DNA from: Tigheibacillus halophilus
GTDB lineage: Bacteria; Bacillota; Bacilli; Bacillales; Amphibacillaceae
Direction of reading: 5' to 3'
NCBI RefSeq assembly: GCF_042683165.1
Contig: NZ_JBHUIZ010000006.1
Coordinates: 186,001-250,000, forward strand
Length of the DNA stretch: 64,000 nucleotides
In this document: in pieces, positions 33,930-42,686 of the stretch
Layout: every line of letters begins with the position of its first letter
How positions within the stretch are numbered: the first letter of the stretch is position 1
Position numbers and translations under genes: made by a program
The notes under the pieces: generated by a model
The model's database searches: none
Told to the model about the DNA's origin: nothing
The model's input: the letters and a program-made list of their open reading frames with translations, nothing else

Positions 33930-35168
33930 GTGAACCATGTAAAGCAAACCGATGTAGAGTTGTATGAAGCTATCGAGGCGGAAAGAAAACGCCAACAGGA
34001 TAAAATTGAATTGATCGCTTCCGAAAATTTTGTTTCTGAATCTGTCATGGAGGCAATGGGCTCTGTCCTGACGAATAAATACGCAGAAGGCTACCCGGGT
34101 AAACGGTATTATGGCGGTTGTGAACATGTCGATGTAGTAGAGGATTTGGCGCGTGACCGTGCCAAGAAATTATTTGGCGCTGACCATGCTAACGTACAGC
34201 CGCACTCCGGTGCACAGGCCAATATGGCTGTATATTTCAGCGTGCTGGAGCCAGGTGACACCGTGCTGGGTATGAATCTAAATCATGGCGGACATTTGAC
34301 ACACGGCAGCCCGGTGAATTTCAGCGGCAAACTCTACAACTTTGTCGATTATGGTGTCGATGCAGAAACAGAACAGCTTGATTACGATGCTGTATTGGAA
34401 AAGGCAAAAGAAGTGAAACCAAAATTGATTGTCACTGGTGCAAGTGCCTACTCTCGGATTATCGACTTTGCCAAATTCCGTGAAATCGCTGATACGGTGG
34501 ATGCATACTTAATGGTCGACATGGCTCATATTGCTGGTCTGGTAGCAACAGGACTGCATCCGAACCCAGTGCCATATGCTGATTTTGTAACGACTACCAC
34601 CCATAAAACATTGCGCGGACCTCGCGGCGGTATGATATTGTGCAAAGCGGAATACGCCAAGAAGATTGATAAGACAGTATTTCCAGGTATGCAAGGCGGA
34701 CCGCTCATGCATATTATCGCAGCGAAGGCCACTGCTTTTCAGGAAGCACTTTCCGAGGACTTCAAAGTTTACAGCGAACAGATCATCAACAANNNNNNNN
34801 NNNNNNNNNNNNNNNNNNNNNNNNNNNNNNNNNNNNNNNNNNNNNNNNNNNNNNNNCATTTGCTTCTATTGGATGTATCCGCGCTTGGCCTCACAGGCAA
34901 AACCGCGGAAAAAGTGTTGGATGATATTGGTATCACAACGAATAAGAATACGATTCCATTCGATAAAGAGAGCCCGTTTGTCACCAGTGGTGTCCGCATA
35001 GGCACTGCAGCTGTCACAACTCGCGGTTTCCAAGAGGAAGAAATGAAAAACATCGCAGCGATTATTGCTGAAGCTTTGAAGAATACAGAAGATCAAGCTG
35101 TGTTGGACCAACTGGCCCAGCAAATTTCGGACATCACTGCCCGATTCCCGCTATATGCGTATGCTTGA
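33930..35168 (+). CDS. glyA: Serine hydroxymethyltransferase (interrupted by an assembly gap)
   Basis: This PLP enzyme converts serine and tetrahydrofolate to glycine and methylene-tetrahydrofolate. IELIASENFVSESVMEAMGS, YPGKRYYGGCEHVDVVE and the PLP-lysine region TTTTHKTLRGPRGG are present, and the C terminus after the gap resumes at HLLLLDVSALGLTGKTAEKV. The gap of 64 N replaces about 22 residues. That agrees with the length I expect from B. subtilis GlyA, so the frame is probably intact. Start GTG 33930 with CAGGGGG upstream. Confidence 0.95.
   Translation: MNHVKQTDVELYEAIEAERKRQQDKIELIASENFVSESVMEAMGSVLTNKYAEGYPGKRYYGGCEHVDVVEDLARDRAKKLFGADHANVQPHSGAQANMAVYFSVLEPGDTVLGMNLNHGGHLTHGSPVNFSGKLYNFVDYGVDAETEQLDYDAVLEKAKEVKPKLIVTGASAYSRIIDFAKFREIADTVDAYLMVDMAHIAGLVATGLHPNPVPYADFVTTTTHKTLRGPRGGMILCKAEYAKKIDKTVFPGMQGGPLMHIIAAKATAFQEALSEDFKVYSEQIINXXXXXXXXXXXXXXXXXXXXXXHLLLLDVSALGLTGKTAEKVLDDIGITTNKNTIPFDKESPFVTSGVRIGTAAVTTRGFQEEEMKNIAAIIAEALKNTEDQAVLDQLAQQISDITARFPLYAYA
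34793..34856. other. Assembly gap of 64 N inside glyA
   Basis: Sequence is unknown here. The reading frame continues in phase on both sides, and the length agrees with the missing part of the protein, so no real lesion in glyA is implied. Confidence 0.99.
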
Positions 35169-35175
35169 TGAAACG

Positions 35176-35214
35176 AAAAGAATGCCCCATCATTGGATGT
35201 CGGGCATTCTTTTT
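35176..35214 (+). terminator. Intrinsic terminator after glyA
   Basis: AAAAGAATGCCC (35176-35187) pairs with GGGCATTCTTTT (35202-35213), 12 bp, within a T run. Confidence 0.92.
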
Positions 35215-35285
35215 AGTGTTATTGTACAAATAGCTCGTGGTCTTCACCGATAAGCAAGGATTGCAACGTGTCTGTTTCTATATAC

Positions 35286-35314
35286 TTGAATCGTAGTCTG
35301 TTTTTCAGTACAAT
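35286..35314 (+). promoter_or_regulatory. Promoter of upp
   Basis: TTGAAT (35286-35291), 17 bp, TACAAT (35309-35314). The predicted leader to ATG 35455 is about 130 nt. Confidence 0.7.
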
Positions 35315-35335
35315 TTGAGAGATGTAAATTTTTAA

Positions 35336-35394
35336 GGACAGTTTTAACAAAGTTGGAGGGTTTGCTTCAACTTTAACTGTTATCCGGGCTTTTT
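35336..35394 (+). promoter_or_regulatory. Attenuator-like hairpin in the upp leader
   Basis: AAAGTTG/CAACTTT (35349-35355, 35368-35374) with outer arms ACAGTT/AACTGT (35338-35343, 35375-35380) and GGA/TCC form one long imperfect stem, followed by GGGCTTTTT. I recognise no PyrR binding loop. It may make upp expression responsive to pyrimidine or nucleotide supply, which is inference. Confidence 0.4.
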
Positions 35395-35454
35395 GGCCTA
35401 TATCAGCATATAAGCTGGAAGATCACAAATAAACTAAAGGAGTGAGCGGTTGAA

Positions 35455-36084
35455 ATGGGTAAAGTATATGTATTGGATCATCCACTAATTCAGCATAAGC
35501 TGACATACATCCGTGATAAAAATACGGGTACAAAGGAATTCCGGGAGCTGGTTGATGAGGTGGCTATGTTGATGGCGTTTGAAATCACCAGAAACCTGCC
35601 ACTTGCAGAAACAACGATCAATACACCGGTCGTGGAAACAAAAGCAAAAGTGCTTGCTGGAAAGAAAATCGGCTTGGTTCCAATATTGCGCGCAGGTCTC
35701 GGAATGGTTGACGGCATGCTGAAGCTGATTCCTGCGGCTCGTGTAGGACATGTTGGTCTTTATCGGGATCCGGAAACATTGGAGCCTGTGGAATATTACA
35801 TAAAATTGCCTAAAGACATTTCTGAACGTGAACTGATCGTCATTGATCCGATGCTTGCCACAGGCGGGTCGGCCAATGATGCCATTCATTCCTTGAAAAA
35901 ACGCGGTGCAAAGCAAATCCGGCTGATGTGCTTGATTGCAGCGCCTGAAGGTGTAGAAAAAATACAGGAAGCTCATCCGGATGTTGACATTTATCTGGCG
36001 GCATTGGATGAAAAGCTGGATGATCATGCATATATCATTCCGGGACTTGGTGATGCCGGAGATCGCTTGTTCGGCACGAAATAA
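35455..36084 (+). CDS. upp: Uracil phosphoribosyltransferase
   Basis: The 209-residue salvage enzyme makes UMP from uracil and PRPP. The PRPP loop is VIDPMLATGGSANDAI, and the C-terminal uracil-binding end YIIPGLGDAGDRLFGTK is complete. The N terminus GKVYVLDHPLIQHKLTYIRD is typical. AAAGGAGTGA precedes ATG 35455. It is followed by mnaA after 23 nt, so the two are likely co-transcribed. Confidence 0.96.
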   Translation: MGKVYVLDHPLIQHKLTYIRDKNTGTKEFRELVDEVAMLMAFEITRNLPLAETTINTPVVETKAKVLAGKKIGLVPILRAGLGMVDGMLKLIPAARVGHVGLYRDPETLEPVEYYIKLPKDISERELIVIDPMLATGGSANDAIHSLKKRGAKQIRLMCLIAAPEGVEKIQEAHPDVDIYLAALDEKLDDHAYIIPGLGDAGDRLFGTK

Positions 36085-36107
36085 TACGAACACTTGAGGT
36101 GTTGTAA

Positions 36108-37241
36108 ATGAATCGACGCATGAAAGTGATGGCCATTTTCGGAACGAGGCCGGAGGCTATTAAAATGGCACCGCTCGTTTTGGAACTGAAAAAACGTTCT
36201 GACGTATTTGAGCCTATTGTCACCGTAACGGCCCAGCATCGGGAAATGCTTGACCAGGTGCTTGACATTTTTGGTATCCGGCCAGATTTCGATTTGAATG
36301 TCATGAAAGACAGACAGTCACTATCCCAAATCACGACAGGTGTATTGGACGGGCTGGAAAAAATTTTGAAAGAAACTGCACCGGACATGGTCCTTGTACA
36401 TGGAGATACAAGTACAACATTCACCGCATCGCTTGTTGCGTTTTACAACCGGATTGCAGTTGGCCATGTAGAAGCAGGACTCAGAACCTGGAATAAATTT
36501 TCTCCTTATCCAGAGGAGGTCAATCGCCAGTTAACTAGCGTGCTCGCTGATTTGCACTTTGCCCCAACAGAACAGGCAAGACAAAATCTGCTCCAGGAAA
36601 ACAAGGCCGATGAATCGATCATTGTTACCGGTAATACTGCCATTGATAGCCTGAAGACTACGGTTGATCCAGATTACCATCATCCAATTTTGGATGACAT
36701 TGGCAGCAGACGCCTGGTGCTCATGACTGCTCATCGCCGCGAAAACCTTGGTTCGAATATGGAGAGCATGTTCCGGGCTATCAAGCGACTTGTGCAGACA
36801 CATGATGATATCATGGTTGTCTACCCGGTGCATTTGAATCCGGCCGTACGTCAGACAGCTAATGAAATCCTTCAAGGCGATGAACGCATCAAATTGATTG
36901 ATCCATTAAGCGTGGTAGACTTCCATAACTTCGCGAGCCGCTCCTATCTTATTTTGACAGATTCTGGCGGTATTCAAGAAGAAGCCCCTTCACTGGGAGT
37001 GCCTGTGCTCGTGCTGCGTGACACTACCGAACGCCCGGAAGGTCTTGCAGCCGGTACATTGAAGCTTGCCGGTACAGAGGAAGAAACAATTTATACCATG
37101 GCAAATGAACTGCTTTCTGATAAAAAAGCACATGATCAAATGGCAAAAGCCGTCAATCCCTATGGAGATGGACAAGCATCACGGCGGATTGCCGACACCA
37201 TTTTGCAATGGGGACAGTCCCCCGCTGCACGAAAGCATTAA
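36108..37241 (+). CDS. mnaA: UDP-N-acetylglucosamine 2-epimerase (non-hydrolysing)
   Basis: The 377-residue enzyme interconverts UDP-GlcNAc and UDP-ManNAc, the precursor for teichoic acid linkage units. Motifs KVMAIFGTRPEAIKMAPLV, HVEAGLRTWNKFSPYPEEVN, TAHRRENLG and LTDSGGIQEEAPSLGVPVL are all present. GAGGTG is upstream of ATG 36108. The length matches the family. Confidence 0.95.
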   Translation: MNRRMKVMAIFGTRPEAIKMAPLVLELKKRSDVFEPIVTVTAQHREMLDQVLDIFGIRPDFDLNVMKDRQSLSQITTGVLDGLEKILKETAPDMVLVHGDTSTTFTASLVAFYNRIAVGHVEAGLRTWNKFSPYPEEVNRQLTSVLADLHFAPTEQARQNLLQENKADESIIVTGNTAIDSLKTTVDPDYHHPILDDIGSRRLVLMTAHRRENLGSNMESMFRAIKRLVQTHDDIMVVYPVHLNPAVRQTANEILQGDERIKLIDPLSVVDFHNFASRSYLILTDSGGIQEEAPSLGVPVLVLRDTTERPEGLAAGTLKLAGTEEETIYTMANELLSDKKAHDQMAKAVNPYGDGQASRRIADTILQWGQSPAARKH

Positions 37242-37261
37242 AATGTTAATGTGGTAGTGCA

Positions 37262-37290
37262 GCGGCAGGGGAAGTCCCTGCTATTTTTTT
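37262..37290 (+). terminator. Intrinsic terminator after mnaA
   Basis: GCAGGGG (37265-37271) pairs with TCCCTGC (one G-T pair), followed by seven T (37284-37290). Confidence 0.85.
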
Positions 37291-37342
37291 GGAATGCTTT
37301 GCCCCTTTTTGGTGCAGACTAGGCGTCGAAAGGGGTTTTTTT

Positions 37343-39607
37343 ATGTGCCAATCACATTTTATTCAACGTTTGCTGGTGTTTTTTCTATGCTTTTGGATAC
37401 TTTCCCCAATAACAGGCTACAGCCACCCGGAACGACAGGACAGTAAAAAACAAGAACGTGAAACCTCCGTCATTATTGAAGTAGAAGGAAACGCACAAGC
37501 GCACAAGCGTTATCTGCAAACTTATTTCCCCCAAACAAAAGTGATTGCAGTGTATGATACGCTGTTTAATGGGTTGGCAATCAAAACAAAACCTAATAAA
37601 CTCCCCAGAATCGCTTCCCTGGATTTTGTGAAGGCAGTACACCCTGTCAATACTTACCAAACAAATCAACATCAAGATGCCAACTATACCAGCCCTTCGG
37701 ATCGCAGGAAAATGACATCTGAATTGAAAGATATGCTTCAGGCAGATGAAAGTGCTGTTTTGCCAAGTGATATTAACACGACCAGCTATACAGGAAAAGG
37801 TGTCAAAGTCGGCATCATTGATACAGGCGTAGACTATAGCCATCCGGACATTCAAAAAAATTATCAGGGCGGCTATGATTTAGTCGATTTGGATGACGAC
37901 CCGATGGAAACGAAACCCGACCAAGGTGAACCTACAATGCATGGCACACACGTTGCAGGCATTATTGCCGCAGATGGTGATTTAAAGGGTGTCGCACCTG
38001 ATGCGTCTATTTATGCGTATCGTGCGCTCGGTCCAGGAGGTTCCGGCACTTCCGCTCAGGTCATCGCGGCTTTGGAACAAGCAGTCAAGGACGGTGTAGA
38101 CATTATCAACCTATCTTTGGGAAATTCGGTCAATGGACCAGATTACCCGACTAGCATCGCTGTCAATAAAGCAAGTGAGCTGGGTGTGTTAGTGGTTACG
38201 GCCAACGGTAATACCGGGCCAGAAAATTGGACTGTCGGCTCTCCCGCTACAGCGGTGAAATCATTCTCTGTAGGTGCTTCTTCCAACGCACAGCATGTTC
38301 CAGTACTTGTCACGAAACAAGACCAAAAGCAAATACATATGCGTCTAATGCTCGGTTCTCTGCCATGGGATTTGGACAGGGATTATGCGGTAACAACAGA
38401 TATTTCGCGTGTCAGAGGTAAAATAGCACTGATCAAAAGAGGCAAAACCCCTTTTCGAGAATTGGCGCAACAGGCAGCAAGCAATGGCGCGGCTGCGGTG
38501 CTGATATATAATAATGAAACGGGTGATTTCCAGGGCTCAGTTGAATCAAACGATCGACAGGATGAACCGCTGCAGATTCCTGTTGCTGCGCTTTCTCAAA
38601 GAGATGGCAAAGTGCTTGCAGACTATAGCCGCGAACAATTCCCTTATGTGGATACGAAAGTGATGGAAACGAAGGCAGGCATTGCTGCGTTCAGCTCAAG
38701 AGGGCCCGTAACGGTGAATTGGCAAATCAAGCCGAATGTATCTGCTCCAGGTACCAATATCGTCAGTACTGTCCCGGATGGCTATGAAGCATTGCAGGGA
38801 ACCAGCATGGCGGCACCACATGTATCAGGAGCAGCAGCATTGCTGAAAGAAGCGCATCCCGACTGGAGCAATGAGAAGATTGCTGCAGCATTAGAAACCA
38901 CCGCGAATGTATACGCTGAGAATAAAAAGACCATTCCTGCAAATGTCCAGGGCATGGGAGAAATACAACCTGAAGCAGCCATACATGCGGACACAGTCAT
39001 TTATAATGGTTCACTTGCTTTTGGAAAAACTGGAAAAAAAACGATAAGAGATACTGCGGAAATAACAATTGAAAATACATCAAAACGAAAAAAAACATAT
39101 CATTTTGATATTCCGAAAGTGCAAAAAGGGATGAATTGGCAATTACCGCAAACGGTAACGGTGGCCCCAAAAGAAAAGAAAAAAGTGAAAATCCAGCTCA
39201 ATCTGCTGCCGCTTTTGCTGAAAAAAGGGCTCCACCAAGGCTGGTTAAGCTTATCGGACGGCGAGAAAGTTTTCCATTTGCCATATCTGTATATCAATCA
39301 GGAAGCAGAAAGCCCGAAAGCCGGAGGAATCGAGTTTTCTCTCAAGCCATTTTCAGAGGATGCGTACATCTATCGTTTTTATTTGAGTGAAGCAGCCAAG
39401 AACGTCCAAGCCATACTATATGACCCGGACACACTTTTATATAAAAGCAAGTTATTAATGCTGGATGATGCCGAGCAAGGAATGAACGAGGGAAAGTTGG
39501 ACAAAAAGCTGATCCCTGAATCAGGCAGATACGTACTGCTTTTCACTGTCCAAACAGAAGACGGCCATTACGAAACACAGGAAATACCAGTAGATTTCGA
39601 AGATTGA
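37343..39607 (+). CDS. vpr: Large secreted subtilisin-like serine protease (Vpr type)
   Basis: The 754-residue S8 protease has a signal peptide (RLLVFFLCFWILSPITGYS) and an I9-type propeptide (~40-110). The split catalytic domain has D160 (IDTGVDYSHP), H200 (HGTHVAGI) and S488 (GTSMAAPHVSGAA), with a PA domain inserted at about 320-440, and a beta-rich C-terminal region follows. This is the Vpr layout; the enzyme is exported and degrades extracellular proteins. ATG 37343 is used because GAAAGGGG lies 7 nt upstream; the frame is open to 37289 but that part overlaps the mnaA terminator. In B. subtilis vpr is at another locus. Confidence 0.9.
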   Translation: MCQSHFIQRLLVFFLCFWILSPITGYSHPERQDSKKQERETSVIIEVEGNAQAHKRYLQTYFPQTKVIAVYDTLFNGLAIKTKPNKLPRIASLDFVKAVHPVNTYQTNQHQDANYTSPSDRRKMTSELKDMLQADESAVLPSDINTTSYTGKGVKVGIIDTGVDYSHPDIQKNYQGGYDLVDLDDDPMETKPDQGEPTMHGTHVAGIIAADGDLKGVAPDASIYAYRALGPGGSGTSAQVIAALEQAVKDGVDIINLSLGNSVNGPDYPTSIAVNKASELGVLVVTANGNTGPENWTVGSPATAVKSFSVGASSNAQHVPVLVTKQDQKQIHMRLMLGSLPWDLDRDYAVTTDISRVRGKIALIKRGKTPFRELAQQAASNGAAAVLIYNNETGDFQGSVESNDRQDEPLQIPVAALSQRDGKVLADYSREQFPYVDTKVMETKAGIAAFSSRGPVTVNWQIKPNVSAPGTNIVSTVPDGYEALQGTSMAAPHVSGAAALLKEAHPDWSNEKIAAALETTANVYAENKKTIPANVQGMGEIQPEAAIHADTVIYNGSLAFGKTGKKTIRDTAEITIENTSKRKKTYHFDIPKVQKGMNWQLPQTVTVAPKEKKKVKIQLNLLPLLLKKGLHQGWLSLSDGEKVFHLPYLYINQEAESPKAGGIEFSLKPFSEDAYIYRFYLSEAAKNVQAILYDPDTLLYKSKLLMLDDAEQGMNEGKLDKKLIPESGRYVLLFTVQTEDGHYETQEIPVDFED

Positions 39608-39661
39608 TCATTAAGATTCCGGTACCCTTCAAGCTGCACGCAAGGGTGCTGGTCCCCTTAG

Positions 39662-39754
39662 CGGAGCTGCAGTATCTGGCTTCCTTCTCTTTCAGGTACC
39701 GTTCACTGAGGTATGGGAATGCAGATGAACCAATAGAAAATGCAGCTCCGTTTT
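39662..39754 (+). other. Long-range inverted repeat downstream of vpr
   Basis: CGGAGCTGCA (39662-39671) is exactly complementary to TGCAGCTCCG (39741-39750), followed by TTTTAAT. The 69-nt interior has its own pair GTTCA/TGAAC. It may be the vpr terminator or a structured RNA. The rest of 39608-40213 contains an isolated TATAAT (39908-39913) and one TTATACACA DnaA-box match (minus, 39794-39802), no gene. Confidence 0.5.
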
Positions 39755-40213
39755 AATAAAATCTTCTAACGGTCTACCATCCTGTTCAGAGATTGTGTAT
39801 AATTGAGCATATAGCGATCGGCAGATCTTTAAGTCGAAGCGTACGCCTATCTCAAAATGTCATTATTTGTTCACAAAAATGTCAACTCACAGGATGGTCC
39901 GATTCGCTATAATAAGATTGGGTAACTCGTGATACTGCAAGCAATATGAGTATTAACATTGGTACTGAATCAGGAAATCCGTCATTCATTTGCGCATTGT
40001 GTTGATGGAGTGATATTTATCACTGTTTCTGACAATGTAACAAAAAGTTCAAAAAAGTAAGAATGAATACAAATCAAGGAGGCTCTGCATCGAACGGATT
40101 GGTTTGGATGACTATTCTTGCATTTTCAAGTACTTCATCACTCGCTTTTTTTCGCCATGATTCTGCTGTCGGACCTTATTTTGCAATTTTTGTAAATTAA
40201 GGCAGACATCTGT

Positions 40214-40242
40214 TTGACATCGTACTATAGCTCATGTAAACT
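40214..40242 (+). promoter_or_regulatory. Candidate promoter of the atp operon
   Basis: TTGACA (40214-40219), 17 bp, TAAACT (40237-40242), giving a leader of about 295 nt before atpI. Confidence 0.6.
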
Positions 40243-40354
40243 TTCTTAATGTAGGATGATAGGGTTTACATACTAAACTGCCATATTTATGTGTCAAAAA
40301 CATTTTTATCGGTATATCATGCTATAGCAATGTTGAAATGTATATCCACTCAGA

Positions 40355-40437
40355 GCATGGTCGAAAGGGAAAGCAGTTGGGGAATGATGTTTTGCGCATG
40401 CTTTTGCAGCCACGTCAACATCCCTTTCGCAGTATGC
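40355..40437 (+). promoter_or_regulatory. Structured leader of the atp operon
   Basis: CGAAAGGGA (40362-40370) is exactly complementary to TCCCTTTCG (40421-40429). GCAT/ATGC extends the stem outward, and GATGTT/AACATC (40386-40391, 40417-40422) closes it inward. No T run follows, so control of translation or stability is more likely than termination. Confidence 0.5.
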
Positions 40438-40544
40438 AAAAAGAAGCAACAGGTTGTTTGGAGATTCTTTGTTTTCATTTTGATTTCCAATTGATGGGTG
40501 CTTGCGTACAAAAGTGGCGTATTTTCATTGGAGGAAGTAAAAAC

Positions 40545-40937
40545 ATGTCACAATATGATCGGATGATCATCCGCGAACGTAAATGGATGCTGTACTTGCT
40601 GGCGATATTTTTGCTCGGCGCTGCATTTACACCTTACGTCCGTCTTTTTTTAGGTCTATTGCTGGGAAGTGCTGTCAGTTTTTATAACCTGTTCCTGTTG
40701 CAAAAGAAAACGCAGGAATTGGCGAACGCAGTGGCAGACAAACAGCGGGCGAAGGGAATCGGTATGATTTCAAGGTTTGCGGCAGCCATCATCGCTGTAA
40801 TGATTGCGCTCAAGTTTGAGGCATATTTCCAACTTGTTGCAGTGTTAATTGGGTTAATGACTTCTTATCCAGTCATTATAATAGAATTCTTCATCAACAA
40901 CAAAAAGGACAGGGTACGAAAGCGGGGTGAAATGTAG
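40545..40937 (+). CDS. atpI: ATP synthase protein I
   Basis: The 130-residue membrane protein has four predicted helices (KWMLYLLAIFLLGAAFTPYV; LFLGLLLGSAVSFYNLFLL; MISRFAAAIIAVMIALKF; LVAVLIGLMTSYPVIIIEFF). AtpI is a non-essential assembly factor for the c-ring. ATG 40545 has GGAGGA (40530-40535); the frame is open to 40338, but the extra N-terminal part lies across the leader hairpin and has no family similarity. It overlaps atpB by one base. Confidence 0.9.
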   Translation: MSQYDRMIIRERKWMLYLLAIFLLGAAFTPYVRLFLGLLLGSAVSFYNLFLLQKKTQELANAVADKQRAKGIGMISRFAAAIIAVMIALKFEAYFQLVAVLIGLMTSYPVIIIEFFINNKKDRVRKRGEM

Positions 40938-41656
40938 TGAATCACGATGCACCGATTGTGGAAAATGTATTTGGAATTTCATGGCTTGATTTTAACTTAT
41001 CCAATGTGATAATGGTCATCGTCACAGCGCTGATCGTATTGGTACTTTGCGCATATGGCGCGAGGAAACTGGAAATGAAGCCGAAAGGTGCGCAAAATGT
41101 CATGGAATGGCTTCTTGAATTCGTTAAAGGAATCATCAGTGATACGATGGACTGGAAAACGGGAAAAATCTTCCTTCCATTTGCCATGACGCTGTTTACA
41201 TTCATTTTGGTAGGTAACCTGCTCGGCGTCATAACGACTGGTGTTGTTGGCCATACTGTATGGTGGAAATCACCAACTGCTGATCCGGGCATCACATTGA
41301 CCATGTCCGTCATGGTACTAGTCATGTCTCACTATTACGGTATCAAAATGCGGGGCGTAAAGGCGTATGGAAAAGGTTTCTTCCAACCTTTCATTCCATT
41401 CTTCCCAATCAAAGTTTTGGAAGAATTCTCCTACACGCTGACACTGGGCTTGCGACTATTCGGTAACCTATATGCAGGTGAGGTATTGCTCGCGTTGCTG
41501 ACAGGCCTCGTAACAACATGGGGCATTGGCATGTTAGGTGTCATACCTTTGATAGTATGGCAGGGATTCAGTATCTTCATTGGCGGGATCCAGGCATTCA
41601 TTTTCACGATGCTGTCCATGGTCTACATCTCACATAAAGTGAACGAAGAACATTGA
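40937..41656 (+). CDS. atpB: ATP synthase F0 subunit a
   Basis: The 239-residue membrane subunit forms the proton half-channels against the c-ring. The essential arginine is in TLGLRLFGNLYAGEVLLALL, and the last helices VWQGFSIFIGGIQAFIFTML are conserved. The start is GTG 40937, whose first base is the last base of the atpI stop codon, with GGGGTGA upstream. Confidence 0.95.
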   Translation: MNHDAPIVENVFGISWLDFNLSNVIMVIVTALIVLVLCAYGARKLEMKPKGAQNVMEWLLEFVKGIISDTMDWKTGKIFLPFAMTLFTFILVGNLLGVITTGVVGHTVWWKSPTADPGITLTMSVMVLVMSHYYGIKMRGVKAYGKGFFQPFIPFFPIKVLEEFSYTLTLGLRLFGNLYAGEVLLALLTGLVTTWGIGMLGVIPLIVWQGFSIFIGGIQAFIFTMLSMVYISHKVNEEH

Positions 41657-41748
41657 TGGATTTGAATCTTGGTTTTAATCATTTTAATAGAAATTTCTAT
41701 TAAAAACTCATTCATAAAAAACAACAAAATTCGAGGAGGACTTTTATA

Positions 41749-41961
41749 ATGGGTATATTAGCAGCTGCAATCGCAGTAGGATTGGGTGCACTTGGTGCAG
41801 GTATTGGTAACGGTTTGATCGTAGGACGTACTGTTGAAGGTATTGCTCGCCAGCCGGAATTGAAAGGTACATTGCAAACAACCATGTTCATTGGTATCGG
41901 TTTGGTAGAGGCGCTTCCAATCATCGGTGTCGTTATCGGCTTTATTGCATTGGCTAGATAA
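41749..41961 (+). CDS. atpE: ATP synthase F0 subunit c
   Basis: The 70-residue hairpin proteolipid has a glycine-rich first helix (AAAIAVGLGALGAGIGNGLI), the RQPE polar loop (ARQPELKG), and a second helix with the proton-carrying glutamate in IGLVEALPIIGVV. The sequence has no sodium-binding Gln/Thr pattern, so H+ coupling is expected. GAGGAGGA precedes ATG 41749; such a strong site fits the high copy number of subunit c. Confidence 0.97.
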   Translation: MGILAAAIAVGLGALGAGIGNGLIVGRTVEGIARQPELKGTLQTTMFIGIGLVEALPIIGVVIGFIALAR

Positions 41962-42158
41962 TCAACTGCAGATGTGTAGGCGCATGTTTGTACATGCACC
42001 ACTAACTTTAAAAGGCGAAGATACGTATTCCATGCTTCGCCATTGTTTATGAACTGACGTTTAAAGAGCGTGATCAAAAATGAGGATGATCTGATTTTTG
42101 AACTGGCCTCTTCAGCAGGGTTTCAAGATCTTTAAAGATTGTGAAAGGAGTGACACAT

Positions 42159-42686
42159 GTGCAGTCAATGATTCCAAGCATGACAATTGGAGCAGCATTG
42201 GGCGGTTTCCGTGTCGGGGATATGCTCGTAATGCTGGTCACTTTCATCATCCTGATGGCATTGGTGAAAAAGTTCGCATGGGGACCAGTTGTCAATATGA
42301 TGCAAAAACGTGAAGAATATGTTGCCAACGAAATTGAAATTGCAGAAAAAAGCCGCGCTGAAGCGGAAAAGTCTGCAAAAGAAGCAGCTGAACAATTGAA
42401 ACAAACAAAACAAGAAGCGCAAAAAATGATAGAAGATGCGAAGAATGCCGGCAAACGCCAGGAGCAGGATATTATCGATTCTGCCCGTGAAGAAGCGGAC
42501 CGCATCAAAAAGTCAGCGCAGGAAGAAATCCGCAACGAGAAAGAGCGTGCGCTGCAAGCATTGCAGGATCAGGTTTCTTCACTGTCCATCCTTATTGCCA
42601 GCAAAGTGATTGAAAAAGAAATCAATGCACAGGATCAGGAACAACTGATCAATGAATATATTAAAGAGGTGGGAGAAGAGCGATGA
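42159..42686 (+). CDS. atpF: ATP synthase F0 subunit b
   Basis: The 175-residue stator subunit has one N-terminal membrane helix (GDMLVMLVTFIILMALVKKF) followed by a long charged coiled coil to the C terminus. GTG 42159 is proposed with AAAGGAG (42144-42150) 8 nt upstream; the next ATG (42168) is possible. The stop overlaps the atpH start by 4 bases. Confidence 0.92.
   Translation: MQSMIPSMTIGAALGGFRVGDMLVMLVTFIILMALVKKFAWGPVVNMMQKREEYVANEIEIAEKSRAEAEKSAKEAAEQLKQTKQEAQKMIEDAKNAGKRQEQDIIDSAREEADRIKKSAQEEIRNEKERALQALQDQVSSLSILIASKVIEKEINAQDQEQLINEYIKEVGEER

Noticed and set aside
36035..36424. Minus-strand ORFs opposite upp, mnaA, prfA and other genes
   Set aside because: They overlap well-supported genes on the plus strand, lack ribosome binding sites and resemble no family.
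39794..39802. Second DnaA-box cluster upstream of atpI
   Set aside because: Only one perfect TTATACACA and one weaker match (39869-39877) occur; a single 9-mer is expected by chance in AT-rich sequence.
40338..40544. Extended atpI starting at 40338
   Set aside because: The added residues are not like AtpI and lie over the leader hairpin; GGAGGA directly precedes ATG 40545.
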